From assembly GCF_002127535.1 (NCBI RefSeq), contig NZ_MUBJ01000006.1, positions 7,933-71,932 of the forward strand: a stretch of DNA of 64,000 nucleotides, given 5' to 3'. Below the pieces are notes generated by a model. That model was not told the DNA's origin, searched no databases, and saw only the letters and a program-made list of their open reading frames with translations. The translations under genes were made by a program, and so were the position numbers. The DNA is from Xenorhabdus vietnamensis. GTDB lineage: Bacteria; Pseudomonadota; Gammaproteobacteria; Enterobacterales; Enterobacteriaceae. Below, in pieces: positions 36,269 through 45,395 of the stretch; positions within the stretch are counted from its first letter, which is position 1, and the number at the start of each line of letters is the position of its first letter.

Positions 36269-37021
36269 TCAATATTTTTTTAAAGGTCTTAATATGGATT
36301 CGACCGTATCCACATCTCTTTGATAGGCTAAACCATAATCCCAATTTTTCTGAAAAGTTTTATTGTGATAAGTATCAAACAATCTATCCCAGACAGTAAA
36401 TATAAATGAATAATTTGTATTGCTATTTTTGTACCCTTTATCATGATGAACTTCATGAAATCTCGGCGTTGTAATTAAATAAGATAATAATTTTTCTGCT
36501 TTAATGGGGAACCTAATTCTTGAGTGGTGAAAAATGGCAATAATGTATCCAAAAACAGAATGAACCAAAATGGTTTCTAACGATATTCCTAATAGGGAAA
36601 TTATTACTAAATTAAAGAACATGTGTAAGATTAACTCTACAAAATGTACCCTCAGCCCTGTTGTGGCATCTAAAATCTCATCAAGATGATGAATTTCATG
36701 AAATCTCCACATAAATTTATATTTATGACTCATGCGATGAAATATGTAACCTGACAGATCAAGGATGATAACACCTATGAATATATCTAATAAAGATGAA
36801 ATATTCCCAGTATAAGATAATACATGTGTTAAAGGATGGTGGCTTGCATAAAAAACAACAGGAGCTATGAATAAAATAGATACCACTCTTGTCAAGAAAA
36901 AATTAAAAAAGTTATTTTTCCAATGACGATTATATTTATCAGGTGTGTAATCTATTCTTATGTAAACAATAATGTCAGTGATGAAAATAAATAAAAACCA
37001 AAAAAAAAAGAATATAATCAA
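36269..37021 (-). CDS. Fatty acid hydroxylase/sterol desaturase superfamily membrane enzyme
   Basis: This 250-residue protein has several membrane helices (the N-terminal IIFFFFWFLFIFITDIIVYI, then MFFNLVIISLLGISLETILV). All histidine motifs of the di-iron family are present: HRMSH, HEIHH, HHSR and HEVHH in order. These enzymes use O2 and a di-iron centre to hydroxylate or desaturate lipids. It is the first gene of a two-gene AT-rich operon with the PrpF-like gene. The substrate cannot be told from sequence; lipid modification or a small secondary metabolite are options. Confidence 0.85.
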   Translation of the reverse strand: MIIFFFFWFLFIFITDIIVYIRIDYTPDKYNRHWKNNFFNFFLTRVVSILFIAPVVFYASHHPLTHVLSYTGNISSLLDIFIGVIILDLSGYIFHRMSHKYKFMWRFHEIHHLDEILDATTGLRVHFVELILHMFFNLVIISLLGISLETILVHSVFGYIIAIFHHSRIRFPIKAEKLLSYLITTPRFHEVHHDKGYKNSNTNYSFIFTVWDRLFDTYHNKTFQKNWDYGLAYQRDVDTVESILRPLKKY

Positions 37022-37226
37022 TCATCATACACCTTTCACTTTATTAAAAAACCTCGAAAGTGTACTTAATGACAAATCAACAAGACATAAATAAAAAACA
37101 AATAAATGCAAGGTATTAATAATACATTAAAATCCTATCAATGTCTTAAATGAGTCAGGTCGGGATCTCACCTTTTTTATATAGTTATTATGGATAAAAA
37201 AATCTATTGGCTTAATAAATAAACAA

Positions 37227-37252
37227 GCCCTGTTAAAACAGGGCAATATGTT
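37227..37252 (-). terminator. Terminator after ssb
   Basis: A perfect 8-bp stem GCCCTGTT / AACAGGGC with a 2-base loop is followed on the minus strand by TTGTTTATTTATT. It lies 28 bp after the ssb stop and closes that operon. The rest of 37022-37271 shows no gene. Confidence 0.7.
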
Positions 37253-37271
37253 GATAATAATAAAAAAACAC

Positions 37272-37784
37272 TCAGAACGGGATCTCATCCCACTCCATTT
37301 CCTCCGTTCCTTCCGGCAACGCTGAACACTGCGCCATCTGAGTGGGTGCACTTTCCTTTTTAGCCGGTTGAAAGGGCTGGGGCTTCTGAACTGGTTTCCG
37401 TGCGCTCTGCGGCGCAGCCACTGGTTTTGCATCGCAACGGCTGCCCAGCATCTGCATGGTGCCGTTCACATTGACCACCACTTCCGTTGAATAGCGATCC
37501 TGCCCTTGTTGGTCTTGCCACTTGCGTGTCTGCAACTGGCCTTCAATGTAGACCTGAGCCCCTTTTTTCAGGTACTCCGCTGCAATTTCTGCTAATTTGC
37601 CGAAGATCACCACCCGGCGCCATTCGGTTCTTTCCCGGATGTCGCCGGTTTGTTTATCCCGCCAGTTGTCTGACGTGGCCAGTGACAGCGTTGTCACCGT
37701 GCCACCCGTTGGCAGGTAACGGATTTCCGGATCCTGCCCCAGATTACCCACTAAAATAACCTTATTGATTCCGCGCGAAGACAT
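37272..37784 (-). CDS. ssb: Single-stranded DNA-binding protein of the ICE
   Basis: This 170-residue protein has an OB-fold N-terminus ([60 protein letters not shown]), a flexible Pro/Gln/Lys linker and the C-terminal acidic tip ending MEWDEIPF. That tip binds partner proteins. It protects the transferred single strand and supports ICE replication. It has a strong GGAGG ribosome site. It is the last backbone gene before the Abi/PrpF cargo site. Confidence 0.95.
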   Translation of the reverse strand: MSSRGINKVILVGNLGQDPEIRYLPTGGTVTTLSLATSDNWRDKQTGDIRERTEWRRVVIFGKLAEIAAEYLKKGAQVYIEGQLQTRKWQDQQGQDRYSTEVVVNVNGTMQMLGSRCDAKPVAAPQSARKPVQKPQPFQPAKKESAPTQMAQCSALPEGTEEMEWDEIPF

Positions 37785-37800
37785 GCTGATTTCCTCCCTG

Positions 37801-38010
37801 TTACGCTGACTGACGTTGTGTCCAGCGCCCTTGTTTCAGCGCCAGTTCTGCCTGCGCACGGCTGGCAAAATATTCGGTTGATTCACGGGAGCACGGAACG
37901 CCCGCCTCCATTGTGCCGATATAAAACCCCGCACGGCTTTGTAACACAGCTAACGGTAACTGCTTATGGCAATATTGCAGTGCCAGCACACCAATCGGTG
38001 CAATATTCAT
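37801..38010 (-). CDS. Small conserved ICE protein
   Basis: This 69-residue protein ([20 protein letters not shown], ending in a Gln/Arg-rich tail) lies between ssb and the DUF3577 gene in the same direction. The segment [20 protein letters not shown] followed by [13 protein letters not shown] suggests a small folded protein of unknown function, of a kind found next to ssb in this ICE class. Confidence 0.7.
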   Translation of the reverse strand: MNIAPIGVLALQYCHKQLPLAVLQSRAGFYIGTMEAGVPCSRESTEYFASRAQAELALKQGRWTQRQSA

Positions 38011-38085
38011 GGCGATATCCTGTTGTCTTTAATAATCAAGGGACTGCCCTGAAACATCAGAGCAGTCGGTGGGGTAGACGGAATA

Positions 38086-38550
38086 TCAGAATGAATTTTC
38101 TGCATATTCGGTTTGCGCAACACCGTTCTGGGGGGGTGCCGAATCAGACTGCTCGGCCTGATAGACTTTGTCCTGACCGATTTTGATCCAGTCCACTTTA
38201 ATCAGACGGGCTTTCAGGCTGACGCGCTGTTCACCGGCATGGTCACCGCGTTTCAGGGTAAAAATATCAGTGGACGGGTTGCTTAAAGTGAAGCCCAGCA
38301 ACACTTTTTTATCCTCGTCTACCGATTTCTGGCAACGGCCAATCAGACTGGTCGCTTCTTTACCAACCACCGTGATATCAAAACGCACATAGACCGGATT
38401 ATCACTGGGACCATTTAACGCATTGATCACACAGCTCAGGAACGTGCCACTGGTGGTGCTGACATGACGGATATTATTCAGATAACCCAGTCCTTTGATA
38501 TTCAGGTTGAAATAGTCGTTTTTGGTTAAGGCTGTGGTGTTCTCAGACAT
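38086..38550 (-). CDS. DUF3577 (STY4534-type) ICE replication protein
   Basis: This 154-residue protein contains YFNLNIKGLGYLNNIRHV, YVRFDITVVGKEATSLIGRC and KKVLLGFTLSNPSTDIFTLK, typical of DUF3577. The family always lies between topB and ssb in SPI-7-type ICEs and is assumed to act with them in replication or single-strand handling. It probably has its own promoter, since a terminator lies at 38668-38699. Confidence 0.85.
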   Translation of the reverse strand: MSENTTALTKNDYFNLNIKGLGYLNNIRHVSTTSGTFLSCVINALNGPSDNPVYVRFDITVVGKEATSLIGRCQKSVDEDKKVLLGFTLSNPSTDIFTLKRGDHAGEQRVSLKARLIKVDWIKIGQDKVYQAEQSDSAPPQNGVAQTEYAENSF

Positions 38551-38667
38551 ACGATGTTCTCCATGGAGGTAAAAATACGGTGTGACGGAGAAAACCCTAT
38601 CCCTGACGGGAAGAGTTTTTCCCGCCGGGTGTCAGACATAGACGTTGCTGACGTTCTGATAAAGAAT

Positions 38668-38699
38668 AAAAAAACCTTCATTGCCGTTGAACCGGCAAT
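38668..38699 (-). terminator. Terminator downstream of topB
   Basis: A 7-bp stem ATTGCCG / CGGCAAT with a 6-base loop is followed on the minus strand by a seven-T run (A run at 38668-38674). The 38551-38862 gap otherwise has no gene that I trust; open frames on both strands there look non-coding. Confidence 0.6.
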
Positions 38700-38862
38700 A
38701 TCTGCTTCCAAAGGGGTGCAGATGTACCACGTTAATGCGCTCCCTTTCAGGCTACGGGAGTTTGGCAGCCACCCAGAGGCGATCGTTGCAGGCTCATCGA
38801 TCTTCAGGAAACAGGCTGATTCTTCAGGCATCTCGTCAGCGCGTCAAACAACAACCAGATCT

Positions 38863-40860
38863 TCATGCGTTCTGATTTTTCCGCCGGGCTTTACGCGATT
38901 GGGCTACCGCTTTGTCATTCAGCATCCCCTTGCAGGCCGGATAGTTTACACAGCCCCAGAATGGCGAGGTTTTCCCCTGCCGCTGCCGCATCCGGCGGCC
39001 ACAGTTCGGGCAGTCCGGGGTTTTCGGTAACGTCAGATGAAAGGGTTGGACTTTACCCCGTTCCACTAAATGCAACAGCCATTGCACCTGTTTCTGCATA
39101 AACACAGCCAGCGATGCTTTACCCTGCGCGATATCATCCAACGACTGCTCCCATAACGCGGTCATACCGGGACTAGTCAGCACCTCCGGCAGGCCGGCAA
39201 TCAGCTCCTGCGCCAGCGAGGTTGCATGGACCGCTTTCTTTTTCCGCTCAATCAGCCGGCGTTTAAACAAGGTGTCCAGAATGCCGGCACGGGTCGCTTC
39301 CGTGCCTAGCCCGGCACTCTCACGCAGGACCTGCTTTAATTGCGGATCACTGACCAGACTGGCGGCATTTTTCATCGCAGCAATCAGCGTGCCTTCGGTA
39401 AACGGTGCCGGTGGCTTGGTCTGCAATGACCGGATGTTGGCTTCAATAATCTGACACCGGTCACCCTGATGCAGCACCGGTAAGGGCAAATCCGCTTCCT
39501 GTTCTGCTTGCTCTCCAGTTTCATCGGTAAACAGTGCTTTCCAGCCTGTCACAACATTCACCCGCCCTTTTACCCGGAAGCGTTGCCCGCCGATATCCAG
39601 TATCACATCAGTCACATCCGTTTCCTGCTCAGGCAGAAACTGCGCCAGATAATGCTGACGAATAAGCTGATAAACCCTGAATTCATCGGCCGTTAAACGG
39701 GTCATATCAAAGGGATGGCGTGTGGGAATAATCGCATGGTGGGCCGTAATTTTTTTATCATTCCAGATGCGGGAAACCCGTTGTCTGTCCAGCTTGCTGA
39801 TCATATCGGCCATAGCCGGGTCCGTTCGCGCCAGAGCCGTCAGTACCACCGGAATATCCGCCTGCATGGGCACGGGCAGATATCCGCAATCCGTACGCGG
39901 ATAAGTCGTCGCTTTATGGGTTTCATACAGAGACTGGGCAATGGCCAGTACCTGACTGGCACCCATGCCCCAGAGACGGGACGCCGTCTGCTGCAATGTC
40001 CCCAAATCAAAGCAGAGTGGTGGCGGGGTTTTCTCCCGTTTTTTGCTGACTGCCATCACCGTGGCTTGCATTGCCTGCTGACAACGTTGTTGTACTGCCT
40101 GCGCCACAGCCTCCCGGAGACAGCGGTTTTCGGCATCGCCATCCTCCGCGGCGGGCAGCCATTTCGCCTGAAAGTGGGTGTTGTCTTTTTCCAGCTTCAC
40201 CATCACCTGCCAGTAAGGTTTCGGCACAAAGTGACTGATTTCTTTATCTCGGTTCACCACCAGAGCCAGCGCCGGGGTCTGTACCCGACCGATGGATAAC
40301 ACGTCCCCGAACCCCAGCGCCTGGGCTTTCAGGGTATACAAACGGGTCAGATTGATACCCGTTAACCAATCGGCGCGTGCCCGCCCCAGCCCTGCCTGAT
40401 AGAGTGCTTCCGTCTGCTCACCCGGCAAAATTGACGCCAGTGCCTGCCGGATACTGGTTTCATCCAATGCCGACAACCACAACCGCCTGACCGAACCAGT
40501 GAAACGGCAATATTCCAGCAACTCACGGGCGATGATTTCCCCTTCACGGTCGGCATCGGTGGCGATAATCACTTCCTCCGCCTGTTTCAACAGTTGTTCG
40601 ATGACGGCAAACTGTCCCGCTGTCGCTTCCTTCACCGACCACTGCCACTGCACCGGCAGCACCGGCAGCACCTCCAGCCGCCACGGCGGACCAAACTGCT
40701 CACCATAATGTTCGGGGGCGGCCACTTCCAGCAAATGCCCGATGGCCCAGGTCACCGTGATACCGACACCAAAGAGAAATCCCTGCCCACGTTGTTTTAC
40801 GCCCAGAACGTTGGCAATGTCTTTGGCCTGAGAGGGCTTTTCACATAAATAAAGCTGCAT
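38863..40860 (-). CDS. topB: DNA topoisomerase III
   Basis: This 665-residue type IA topoisomerase decatenates and relaxes DNA during ICE replication. The TOPRIM part starts MQLYLCEKPSQAKDIANVLG, with TDADREGEIIAREL at ~105. The catalytic tyrosine region is TTYPRTDCGYLP near ~330. Other blocks are GRARADWLTGINLTRLYTLK and SIGRVQTPALALVVNRDKEI. A C-terminal four-cysteine zinc finger is present (CPNCGRRMRQ ... WGCVNYPACKG). I chose ATG 40860 because it follows GGAGGTGAACAG and is where family members begin; the frame stays open upstream to 41100 but that part overlaps the next gene. Confidence 0.95.
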   Translation of the reverse strand: MQLYLCEKPSQAKDIANVLGVKQRGQGFLFGVGITVTWAIGHLLEVAAPEHYGEQFGPPWRLEVLPVLPVQWQWSVKEATAGQFAVIEQLLKQAEEVIIATDADREGEIIARELLEYCRFTGSVRRLWLSALDETSIRQALASILPGEQTEALYQAGLGRARADWLTGINLTRLYTLKAQALGFGDVLSIGRVQTPALALVVNRDKEISHFVPKPYWQVMVKLEKDNTHFQAKWLPAAEDGDAENRCLREAVAQAVQQRCQQAMQATVMAVSKKREKTPPPLCFDLGTLQQTASRLWGMGASQVLAIAQSLYETHKATTYPRTDCGYLPVPMQADIPVVLTALARTDPAMADMISKLDRQRVSRIWNDKKITAHHAIIPTRHPFDMTRLTADEFRVYQLIRQHYLAQFLPEQETDVTDVILDIGGQRFRVKGRVNVVTGWKALFTDETGEQAEQEADLPLPVLHQGDRCQIIEANIRSLQTKPPAPFTEGTLIAAMKNAASLVSDPQLKQVLRESAGLGTEATRAGILDTLFKRRLIERKKKAVHATSLAQELIAGLPEVLTSPGMTALWEQSLDDIAQGKASLAVFMQKQVQWLLHLVERGKVQPFHLTLPKTPDCPNCGRRMRQRQGKTSPFWGCVNYPACKGMLNDKAVAQSRKARRKNQNA

Positions 40861-40873
40861 CTGTTCACCTCCA

Positions 40874-41587
40874 TTAACCTTGCACTGTGGAACGTAACGG
40901 GGAGGAGAACGCGGAACGCTGCTTGCCTGACAGAATATCGGGATGCGGCTCTCCCAGCAGTTTAATGGCATCCAGCCCTGCCTGAGTTTTCTCTGCAATA
41001 TCCTGTCGGGTGACCGCCAGTGAACGGTAAGAGCGCACAAGACCGTAAATCTGGCGAATGGCACGGCTGCCGTTGTGCAGAAAGGCATCCCGCTCTGCAC
41101 GTGAAATCAGCCCGTAATGAAAAACCTGAAACGTTTTCATCGCCAACTGGTCGTAACCAACCAGCAGCCAGACACAGCGATAACCTAATGGCGAATGACT
41201 GTAGACCCCAATATTCAGGGGTTCGACAGAGGAAACTGAGGATAAGGTGATCTGCTTTGGTACAGCATTCAGAGTATCCTGCAAGGTGGCAAGACTCTGT
41301 TGGAGATTGGTGGACGCAGCTTCCAGCTTCTGCTCCAGTTTCACCAGCCAGGCATCGGCATACGGATTATCGGCAGCGACATCCACACTAATGTTACCGG
41401 CCCGTTTGATCACCTGAGGCATCCCAAGGATCTCCGCAACCTGATGCATCTTGCTGATCTCTTCCCGCCGGCGCCCTGCCCACAGCCGGATAGCATAGTG
41501 AGTATGTAATTCAATCGTTAATGAAGAGGTTAAGACTCCGGCGCGCCGCTGCGGCTGGGATGCGGGTTTTTCTTCCAAATCTGACAT
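40874..41587 (-). CDS. ICE protein, TIGR03761 (PFL_4669) family
   Basis: This 237-residue protein starts at ATG 41587. Family features are LHTHYAIRLWAGRRREEISK, VDVAADNPYADAWLVKLEQK and LNIGVYSHSPLGYRCVWLLV. It is located directly upstream of topB (13 bp apart) and is usually linked with ICE replication genes. The molecular role is not established. On its upstream side the ars island is inserted. Confidence 0.85.
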   Translation of the reverse strand: MSDLEEKPASQPQRRAGVLTSSLTIELHTHYAIRLWAGRRREEISKMHQVAEILGMPQVIKRAGNISVDVAADNPYADAWLVKLEQKLEAASTNLQQSLATLQDTLNAVPKQITLSSVSSVEPLNIGVYSHSPLGYRCVWLLVGYDQLAMKTFQVFHYGLISRAERDAFLHNGSRAIRQIYGLVRSYRSLAVTRQDIAEKTQAGLDAIKLLGEPHPDILSGKQRSAFSSPLRSTVQG

Positions 41588-41733
41588 GCACAAAGACTCC
41601 CATTTAGCCTTGATAAGTCAGTCAAACTATCAGGGCAAAGGAGGCTGAAATTCAATGGATAACCAATTATGGAGACAAAAAGAAAAACCGGCAGAATTAA
41701 CCTGATGTTAAAAATTGATTCTTTTTCAATCAA

Positions 41734-41753
41734 TGCTGGCAGTACCAGCAGTG
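41734..41753. repeat. Palindromic repeat at the left end of the ars island
   Basis: TGCTGGCAGTACCAGCAGTG is an imperfect palindrome that differs by one base from the copy at 45368-45387. The two copies have the same orientation and bracket the ars genes. No gene is seen in the 41588-41880 spacer besides this. Confidence 0.65.
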
Positions 41754-41883
41754 TGTGATATTTATACAACAGAAACGCTAAAGTTCCAGCACAAAGATTG
41801 AATCTCTGAGTGTACCGGATTGTTGATGCCTGTTATCAAAAGGAGATAGCTATTCGGTTTCCGGAAAATGGTCTCAGCACCGA

Positions 41884-41976
41884 AGGAAAATGGTGATTCA
41901 GCTCCTCGCAGTTGTCGCTGAGGCTGAGCGTGAACGCATTCTTAAGCGTGCCAATAACGGCTGCCCTAAGGCAGAA
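41884..41976 (+). pseudogene. Serine resolvase remnant
   Basis: A short frame reads RKMVIQLLAVVAEAERERIL followed by KRANNGCPKA. This matches the end of the catalytic domain of Tn3-type resolvases/invertases (consensus M-x-x-x-L-x-A-x-A-E-x-E-R-x-R-I). All the rest is missing. It suggests that the ars genes came with a transposon. Confidence 0.7.
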
Positions 41977-41980
41977 TTTC

Positions 41981-42199
41981 TTATTCGACGCGTTTTACAT
42001 CAGGATGACGCTCTGTTGCTGCCTCATGGAAAATGTCTCCCAGCCAGCCCGGAATTTCGTCCTCAGTCATGTCGTCCGGAATAGCGATCTCGTAAACCCG
42101 GGAAAATTTGCGCTCTGTCAGATCTGCGCGGAACACCAGCCAGCGTTCGCCCTCTCGTTTGACCCCGATGTGTCGTCCAAACACGTTGTAGATCAGCAT
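41981..42199 (-). CDS. Small conserved protein downstream of arsH
   Basis: This 72-residue protein (MLIYNVFGRHIGVKREGERW, VFRADLTERKFSRVYEIAIP, DDMTEDEIPGWLGDIFHE) looks like a well-conserved single-domain protein with many acidic residues near the end. It is on the same strand as the ars genes, 84 bp after arsH. I know no function; it may be an accessory member of this ars module. Confidence 0.65.
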   Translation of the reverse strand: MLIYNVFGRHIGVKREGERWLVFRADLTERKFSRVYEIAIPDDMTEDEIPGWLGDIFHEAATERHPDVKRVE

Positions 42200-42282
42200 T
42201 ATTAACCTCGCTCAAAGCAGACTGTCCGATTTGATTGTGTGCGGCCTGAAAAAACTGTCAGGTCAAATTTGAGCTAATACAC

Positions 42283-43003
42283 CTAAATCTCCTGCTGATT
42301 CACTCTGGCTGAAAGCTGTGCCGCACTTTCTTTGCGTTCACTGTAACGATCAGCGAGATAATCACTGTGACCCCGGATAAGCAAAGTGAACTTCATCATT
42401 TCTTCCATAACATCCACAATGCGGTCGTAATAGGAAGAAGGTTTCATTCGCCCTGTATCATCAAATTGCTGCCATGCTTTGGCGATGGATGATTGATTCG
42501 GAATGGTAAACATACGCATCCAACGCCCCAAAATACGCATTTGGTTGAGTGCATTGAAGGATTGTGAGCCGCCACTGACCTGCATAATTGCGAGTGTTTT
42601 CCCCTGTGAAGGCCGTATCGCCCCTTCAGAGAGGGGTATCCAGTCTATCTGCGCTTTCATAATCCCCGTCATGGCACCGTGGCGTTCGGGAGAACACCAT
42701 ACCATCCCCTCAGCCCAGCGTACCCATTCTCTGAGTTCCTGCACTTTAGGATGGGTGTGGTGCATCGTCAGGCAATGGCAATCCTGAGGGATTGAAGATA
42801 TGTACCTCTGCCCCCATCGTCTCCAGCAAACGAGCCGCTTCTTCTGTTGCCAGTCGGCTGTATGAACGTTCTCGCACTGAGCCATAGAGCATCAGAATTC
42901 TTGGTGGATGCTTAAGTTCAATAACACTAAATCGTTGTGCTGAAATTTCCGTATCAAATATCTCTGGTTTAATATTGTTTAACTTATTTTTAAATATGTT
43001 CAT
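42283..43003 (-). pseudogene. arsH: arsH, NADPH-dependent FMN reductase-like, frameshifted
   Basis: The N-terminal ~85 residues ([39 protein letters not shown]) are in one frame from ATG 43003. The rest ([59 protein letters not shown]) is in another. The shift lies around 42750-42762 in a CACACCC stretch (net one base extra or two missing). ArsH detoxifies organoarsenicals, oxidising trivalent forms. Both halves are otherwise complete and conserved, so the damage is recent or is a sequencing error. Confidence 0.88.
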
Positions 43004-43015
43004 TGTTCCTCACGA

Positions 43016-43444
43016 TCATTTTGCTATTCGGTAGCCCTGCTTATCAATAATTTTTTCACCGTCTTCTTTGGTGAATGCGCCTTTTTGCGGTTTCGGTAAA
43101 ATATCCAATACAACCTCAGACGGGCGGCACAGTCGGGTATGGTTTGGCGTGATAACAATCGGCCGATTAATCAGGATAGGGTGTGCCAGCATGGCATCAA
43201 TCAACTGGTCATCGCTGAATTTATCTTCCGTCAGACCCAGCGCTTCATACGGTTCTACATTTTTACGCAGCAGCGCACGGGCAGTCATGCCCATATCTGC
43301 TATCAGTCTGATCAGTGTCTCACGGGAAGGCGGGGTTTCCAGGTACAAAATAACTTCGGGTTCGACGCCACTGTTACGGATCAGTTCCAGTGTATTGCGC
43401 GAAGTACCGCAGGCCGGATTATGATAAATGGTGATATCTGTCAT
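43016..43444 (-). CDS. arsC: Glutaredoxin-dependent arsenate reductase
   Basis: This 142-residue protein has the active-site motif HNPACGTSRNTLELI (catalytic Cys12) and the conserved arginines of the R773-type ArsC (LINRPIVITPNHTRLCRPSE). It reduces arsenate to arsenite with glutathione/glutaredoxin so that ArsB can export it. I start at ATG 43444; a GTG one codon upstream is possible. It lies between arsB and arsH in one direction. Confidence 0.95.
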   Translation of the reverse strand: MTDITIYHNPACGTSRNTLELIRNSGVEPEVILYLETPPSRETLIRLIADMGMTARALLRKNVEPYEALGLTEDKFSDDQLIDAMLAHPILINRPIVITPNHTRLCRPSEVVLDILPKPQKGAFTKEDGEKIIDKQGYRIAK

Positions 43445-43500
43445 CACTTGTTCTCTTTTAGTTTACCGGGTAGCCCGGACCACAATTAATTAAAGGTTGA

Positions 43501-44784
43501 TTAAAACGACAGGCGCAGTGCCAGTGCGGCCAGCGTCACGAACAGGACCGGAATGGTCATCACGATCCCGACGCGGAAATAATAACCCCATGAAATAATG
43601 ATGTTCTTCTGCGCAAGAACATGCAGCCAAAGCAACGTCGCCAGACTCCCAATGGGCGTGATTTTAGGTCCCAGATCACTGCCAATAATATTGGCGTAAA
43701 TCATGGCCTCTTTGATAACACCCGTCGCCGTGCTGGCTTCAACAGAAAGTGCACCCACCAGGACGGTAGGCATGTTGTTCATCACCGATGACAGGATTGC
43801 CGTCAGAAAACCGGTGCCCAGCGTGGCTCCCCAAAGACCATAATCAGTCAGGGTATTCAGCATGCCTGACAGGACATCGGTGAGACCGACATTACGCAGG
43901 CCATACACCACCAGATACATCCCAAGTGAGAAAATAACGATTTGCCAGGGCGCTTTTTTCAGTACGTTGCCCGTATTGATCACATGGCTCCGGCGAGCAA
44001 CCAGCCATAGGACAAGAGCGGCGACAGCAGCAACCAAACTGACGGGTACGCCTAAAGGTTCAAGAGCAAAAAAACCTGTCAACAACAGGGCAAGCACAAT
44101 CCAGCCGGTTTTAAATGTTCGCACATCACGGATAGCCTCACGCGGTAATTTCAATTTCGCAACGTCATAGGTCTTCGGAATATCTTTGCGGAAAAACCCG
44201 TGCAACATGGCAAGCGTAGCAATGATGGCGGCGATATCGACCGGCACCATCACTGAGGCATAGTTATGAAACCCCAGTTTGAAAAAGTCAGCCGAGACGA
44301 TATTCACCAGATTGGAAACGATCAACGGTAAACTGGCGGTATCGGCAATAAATCCCGCCGCCATGACGAACGCCAGCGTGGCTCCCCGGCTGAAACCGAG
44401 CGCCAGAAGCATCGCAATCACTATCGGGGTCAGAATCAACGCCGCGCCATCGTTTGCGAACAGCGCGGCGACACTGGCCCCGAGCAAGATAATGTAGGTG
44501 AAAAGCCAACGGCCTTTCCCTTTTCCCCAACGTGCAACATGCAGGGCTGCCCATTCAAAAAAACCTGATTCATCAAGCAGCAGACTGATGATAATGACGG
44601 TGATAAAGGTTGCCGTAGCGTTCCAGACAATTTGCCACACCACTTGAATATCACTGACATGGACAACACCGGTGATCAAGGCAAGTGTGGCACCGATGAC
44701 GGCGCTCCAGCCAATGCCAAGCCCTTTTGGTTGCCATATCACCAGGATCAGAGTCAGAATAAAAATTGCCCCTGCAAGCCACAT
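43501..44784 (-). CDS. arsB: Arsenite efflux membrane protein
   Basis: This 427-residue protein has about twelve membrane helices and the ArsB blocks: [76 protein letters not shown] and [20 protein letters not shown]. It exports arsenite or antimonite across the inner membrane. It starts 61 bp after arsR; the spacer has an ATATGT-rich stretch. Confidence 0.96.
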   Translation of the reverse strand: MWLAGAIFILTLILVIWQPKGLGIGWSAVIGATLALITGVVHVSDIQVVWQIVWNATATFITVIIISLLLDESGFFEWAALHVARWGKGKGRWLFTYIILLGASVAALFANDGAALILTPIVIAMLLALGFSRGATLAFVMAAGFIADTASLPLIVSNLVNIVSADFFKLGFHNYASVMVPVDIAAIIATLAMLHGFFRKDIPKTYDVAKLKLPREAIRDVRTFKTGWIVLALLLTGFFALEPLGVPVSLVAAVAALVLWLVARRSHVINTGNVLKKAPWQIVIFSLGMYLVVYGLRNVGLTDVLSGMLNTLTDYGLWGATLGTGFLTAILSSVMNNMPTVLVGALSVEASTATGVIKEAMIYANIIGSDLGPKITPIGSLATLLWLHVLAQKNIIISWGYYFRVGIVMTIPVLFVTLAALALRLSF

Positions 44785-44845
44785 AGTTTTCTCCTAAATA
44801 TACATATGTGAAAAATCGAATATGTTTGAATAAATTTTTTTCTTG

Positions 44846-45199
44846 TTACTGACAGACGGATTTACCGCTTGTTGTCGGGTTAATCTTCTGAAATCGCGTA
44901 CTCAACTGAGCTATCTCAGCCTGCTGACATTGAAAAGCCTGTTCAAGGACATTGGCTGCCCAGACAGGGATATGTGGAGACAGACGATAGTAAATCCATT
45001 TACCTTCCCGTCGATCTAAAAGCAACCCGGCTTCGCGAAGCATGGCCAGATGGCGCGAAGTTTTAGACTGCGGCTCCTGAAGTGCCGTTGAGATGTCGCA
45101 AACACACAGCTCGCCAGTCTCACGCAGCAGCAACATGACGCGGAGGCGTGTCTCATCGGAGAGGTATTTGAAAAAATGAAGCGGGGTAAGCTGAGTCAT
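44846..45199 (-). CDS. arsR: ArsR arsenite-responsive repressor
   Basis: This 117-residue winged-helix protein has the metalloregulatory motif GELCVCDISTAL (ELCVCD box) in helix 3 and the DNA-recognition part PQSKTSRHLAMLREAGLLLD. It releases the operator when arsenite binds the cysteines. The ATG at 45199 follows GGAGTGTTT; upstream in-frame codons run into the promoter. It is the first gene of the ars operon. Confidence 0.94.
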   Translation of the reverse strand: MTQLTPLHFFKYLSDETRLRVMLLLRETGELCVCDISTALQEPQSKTSRHLAMLREAGLLLDRREGKWIYYRLSPHIPVWAANVLEQAFQCQQAEIAQLSTRFQKINPTTSGKSVCQ

Positions 45200-45224
45200 A
45201 AACACTCCTATTGCTGAACTGAAT

Positions 45225-45278
45225 ATCATACTCAGGAGTAATGGCTCGTCAATAATACATTTGTTTAAGTAAATATGT
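45225..45278 (-). promoter_or_regulatory. ars operon promoter and likely ArsR operator
   Basis: On the minus strand TTGACG (45252-45247) and TATGAT (45230-45225) are spaced by 16 bp, a good sigma-70 promoter ending 25 bp before arsR. Directly upstream, 45257-45278 is an imperfect inverted repeat (ACATATTT ... CAAATGT), the kind of AT-rich dyad that ArsR dimers bind. Confidence 0.65.
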
Positions 45279-45367
45279 TTTTGAGGAAAGAGTTAAAAAC
45301 CCGATTGCTCAATATGATGTATTTCACGGGAAATCAGCTGATCATAAACAGGCGATTTTTTAGTCAC

Positions 45368-45387
45368 TGCTGGCAGTGCCAGCAGTG
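45368..45387. repeat. Palindromic repeat at the right end of the ars island
   Basis: TGCTGGCAGTGCCAGCAGTG lies inside a near-perfect 23-bp palindrome (CACTGCTGGCA / TGCCAGCAGTG). It ends 8 bp after the STY4528-type gene and matches the copy at 41734-41753 in 19 of 20 positions. It may originally be that gene's terminator. Confidence 0.65.
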
Positions 45388-45395
45388 CTCATTTT

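Noticed and set aside
38526-38831. 101-codon minus-strand frame between topB and the DUF3577 gene
   Set aside because: It runs through the terminator hairpin and into the start of the DUF3577 gene, and has no recognisable motif.
38554-39030. 158-codon plus-strand frame in the gap before topB and into it
   Set aside because: Half of it lies antisense to the topB zinc finger, and the rest has no family features or ribosome site; a terminator hairpin is more convincing there.
39715-40299. 194-codon plus-strand frame
   Set aside because: It is antisense to topB, whose catalytic motifs are conserved; the composition (His/Arg/Gln-rich) is that of a shadow.
40861-41100. N-terminal extension of topB by 80 residues
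   Set aside because: It overlaps the TIGR03761 gene, looks non-coding, and family members start at the ATG with the good ribosome site at 40860.
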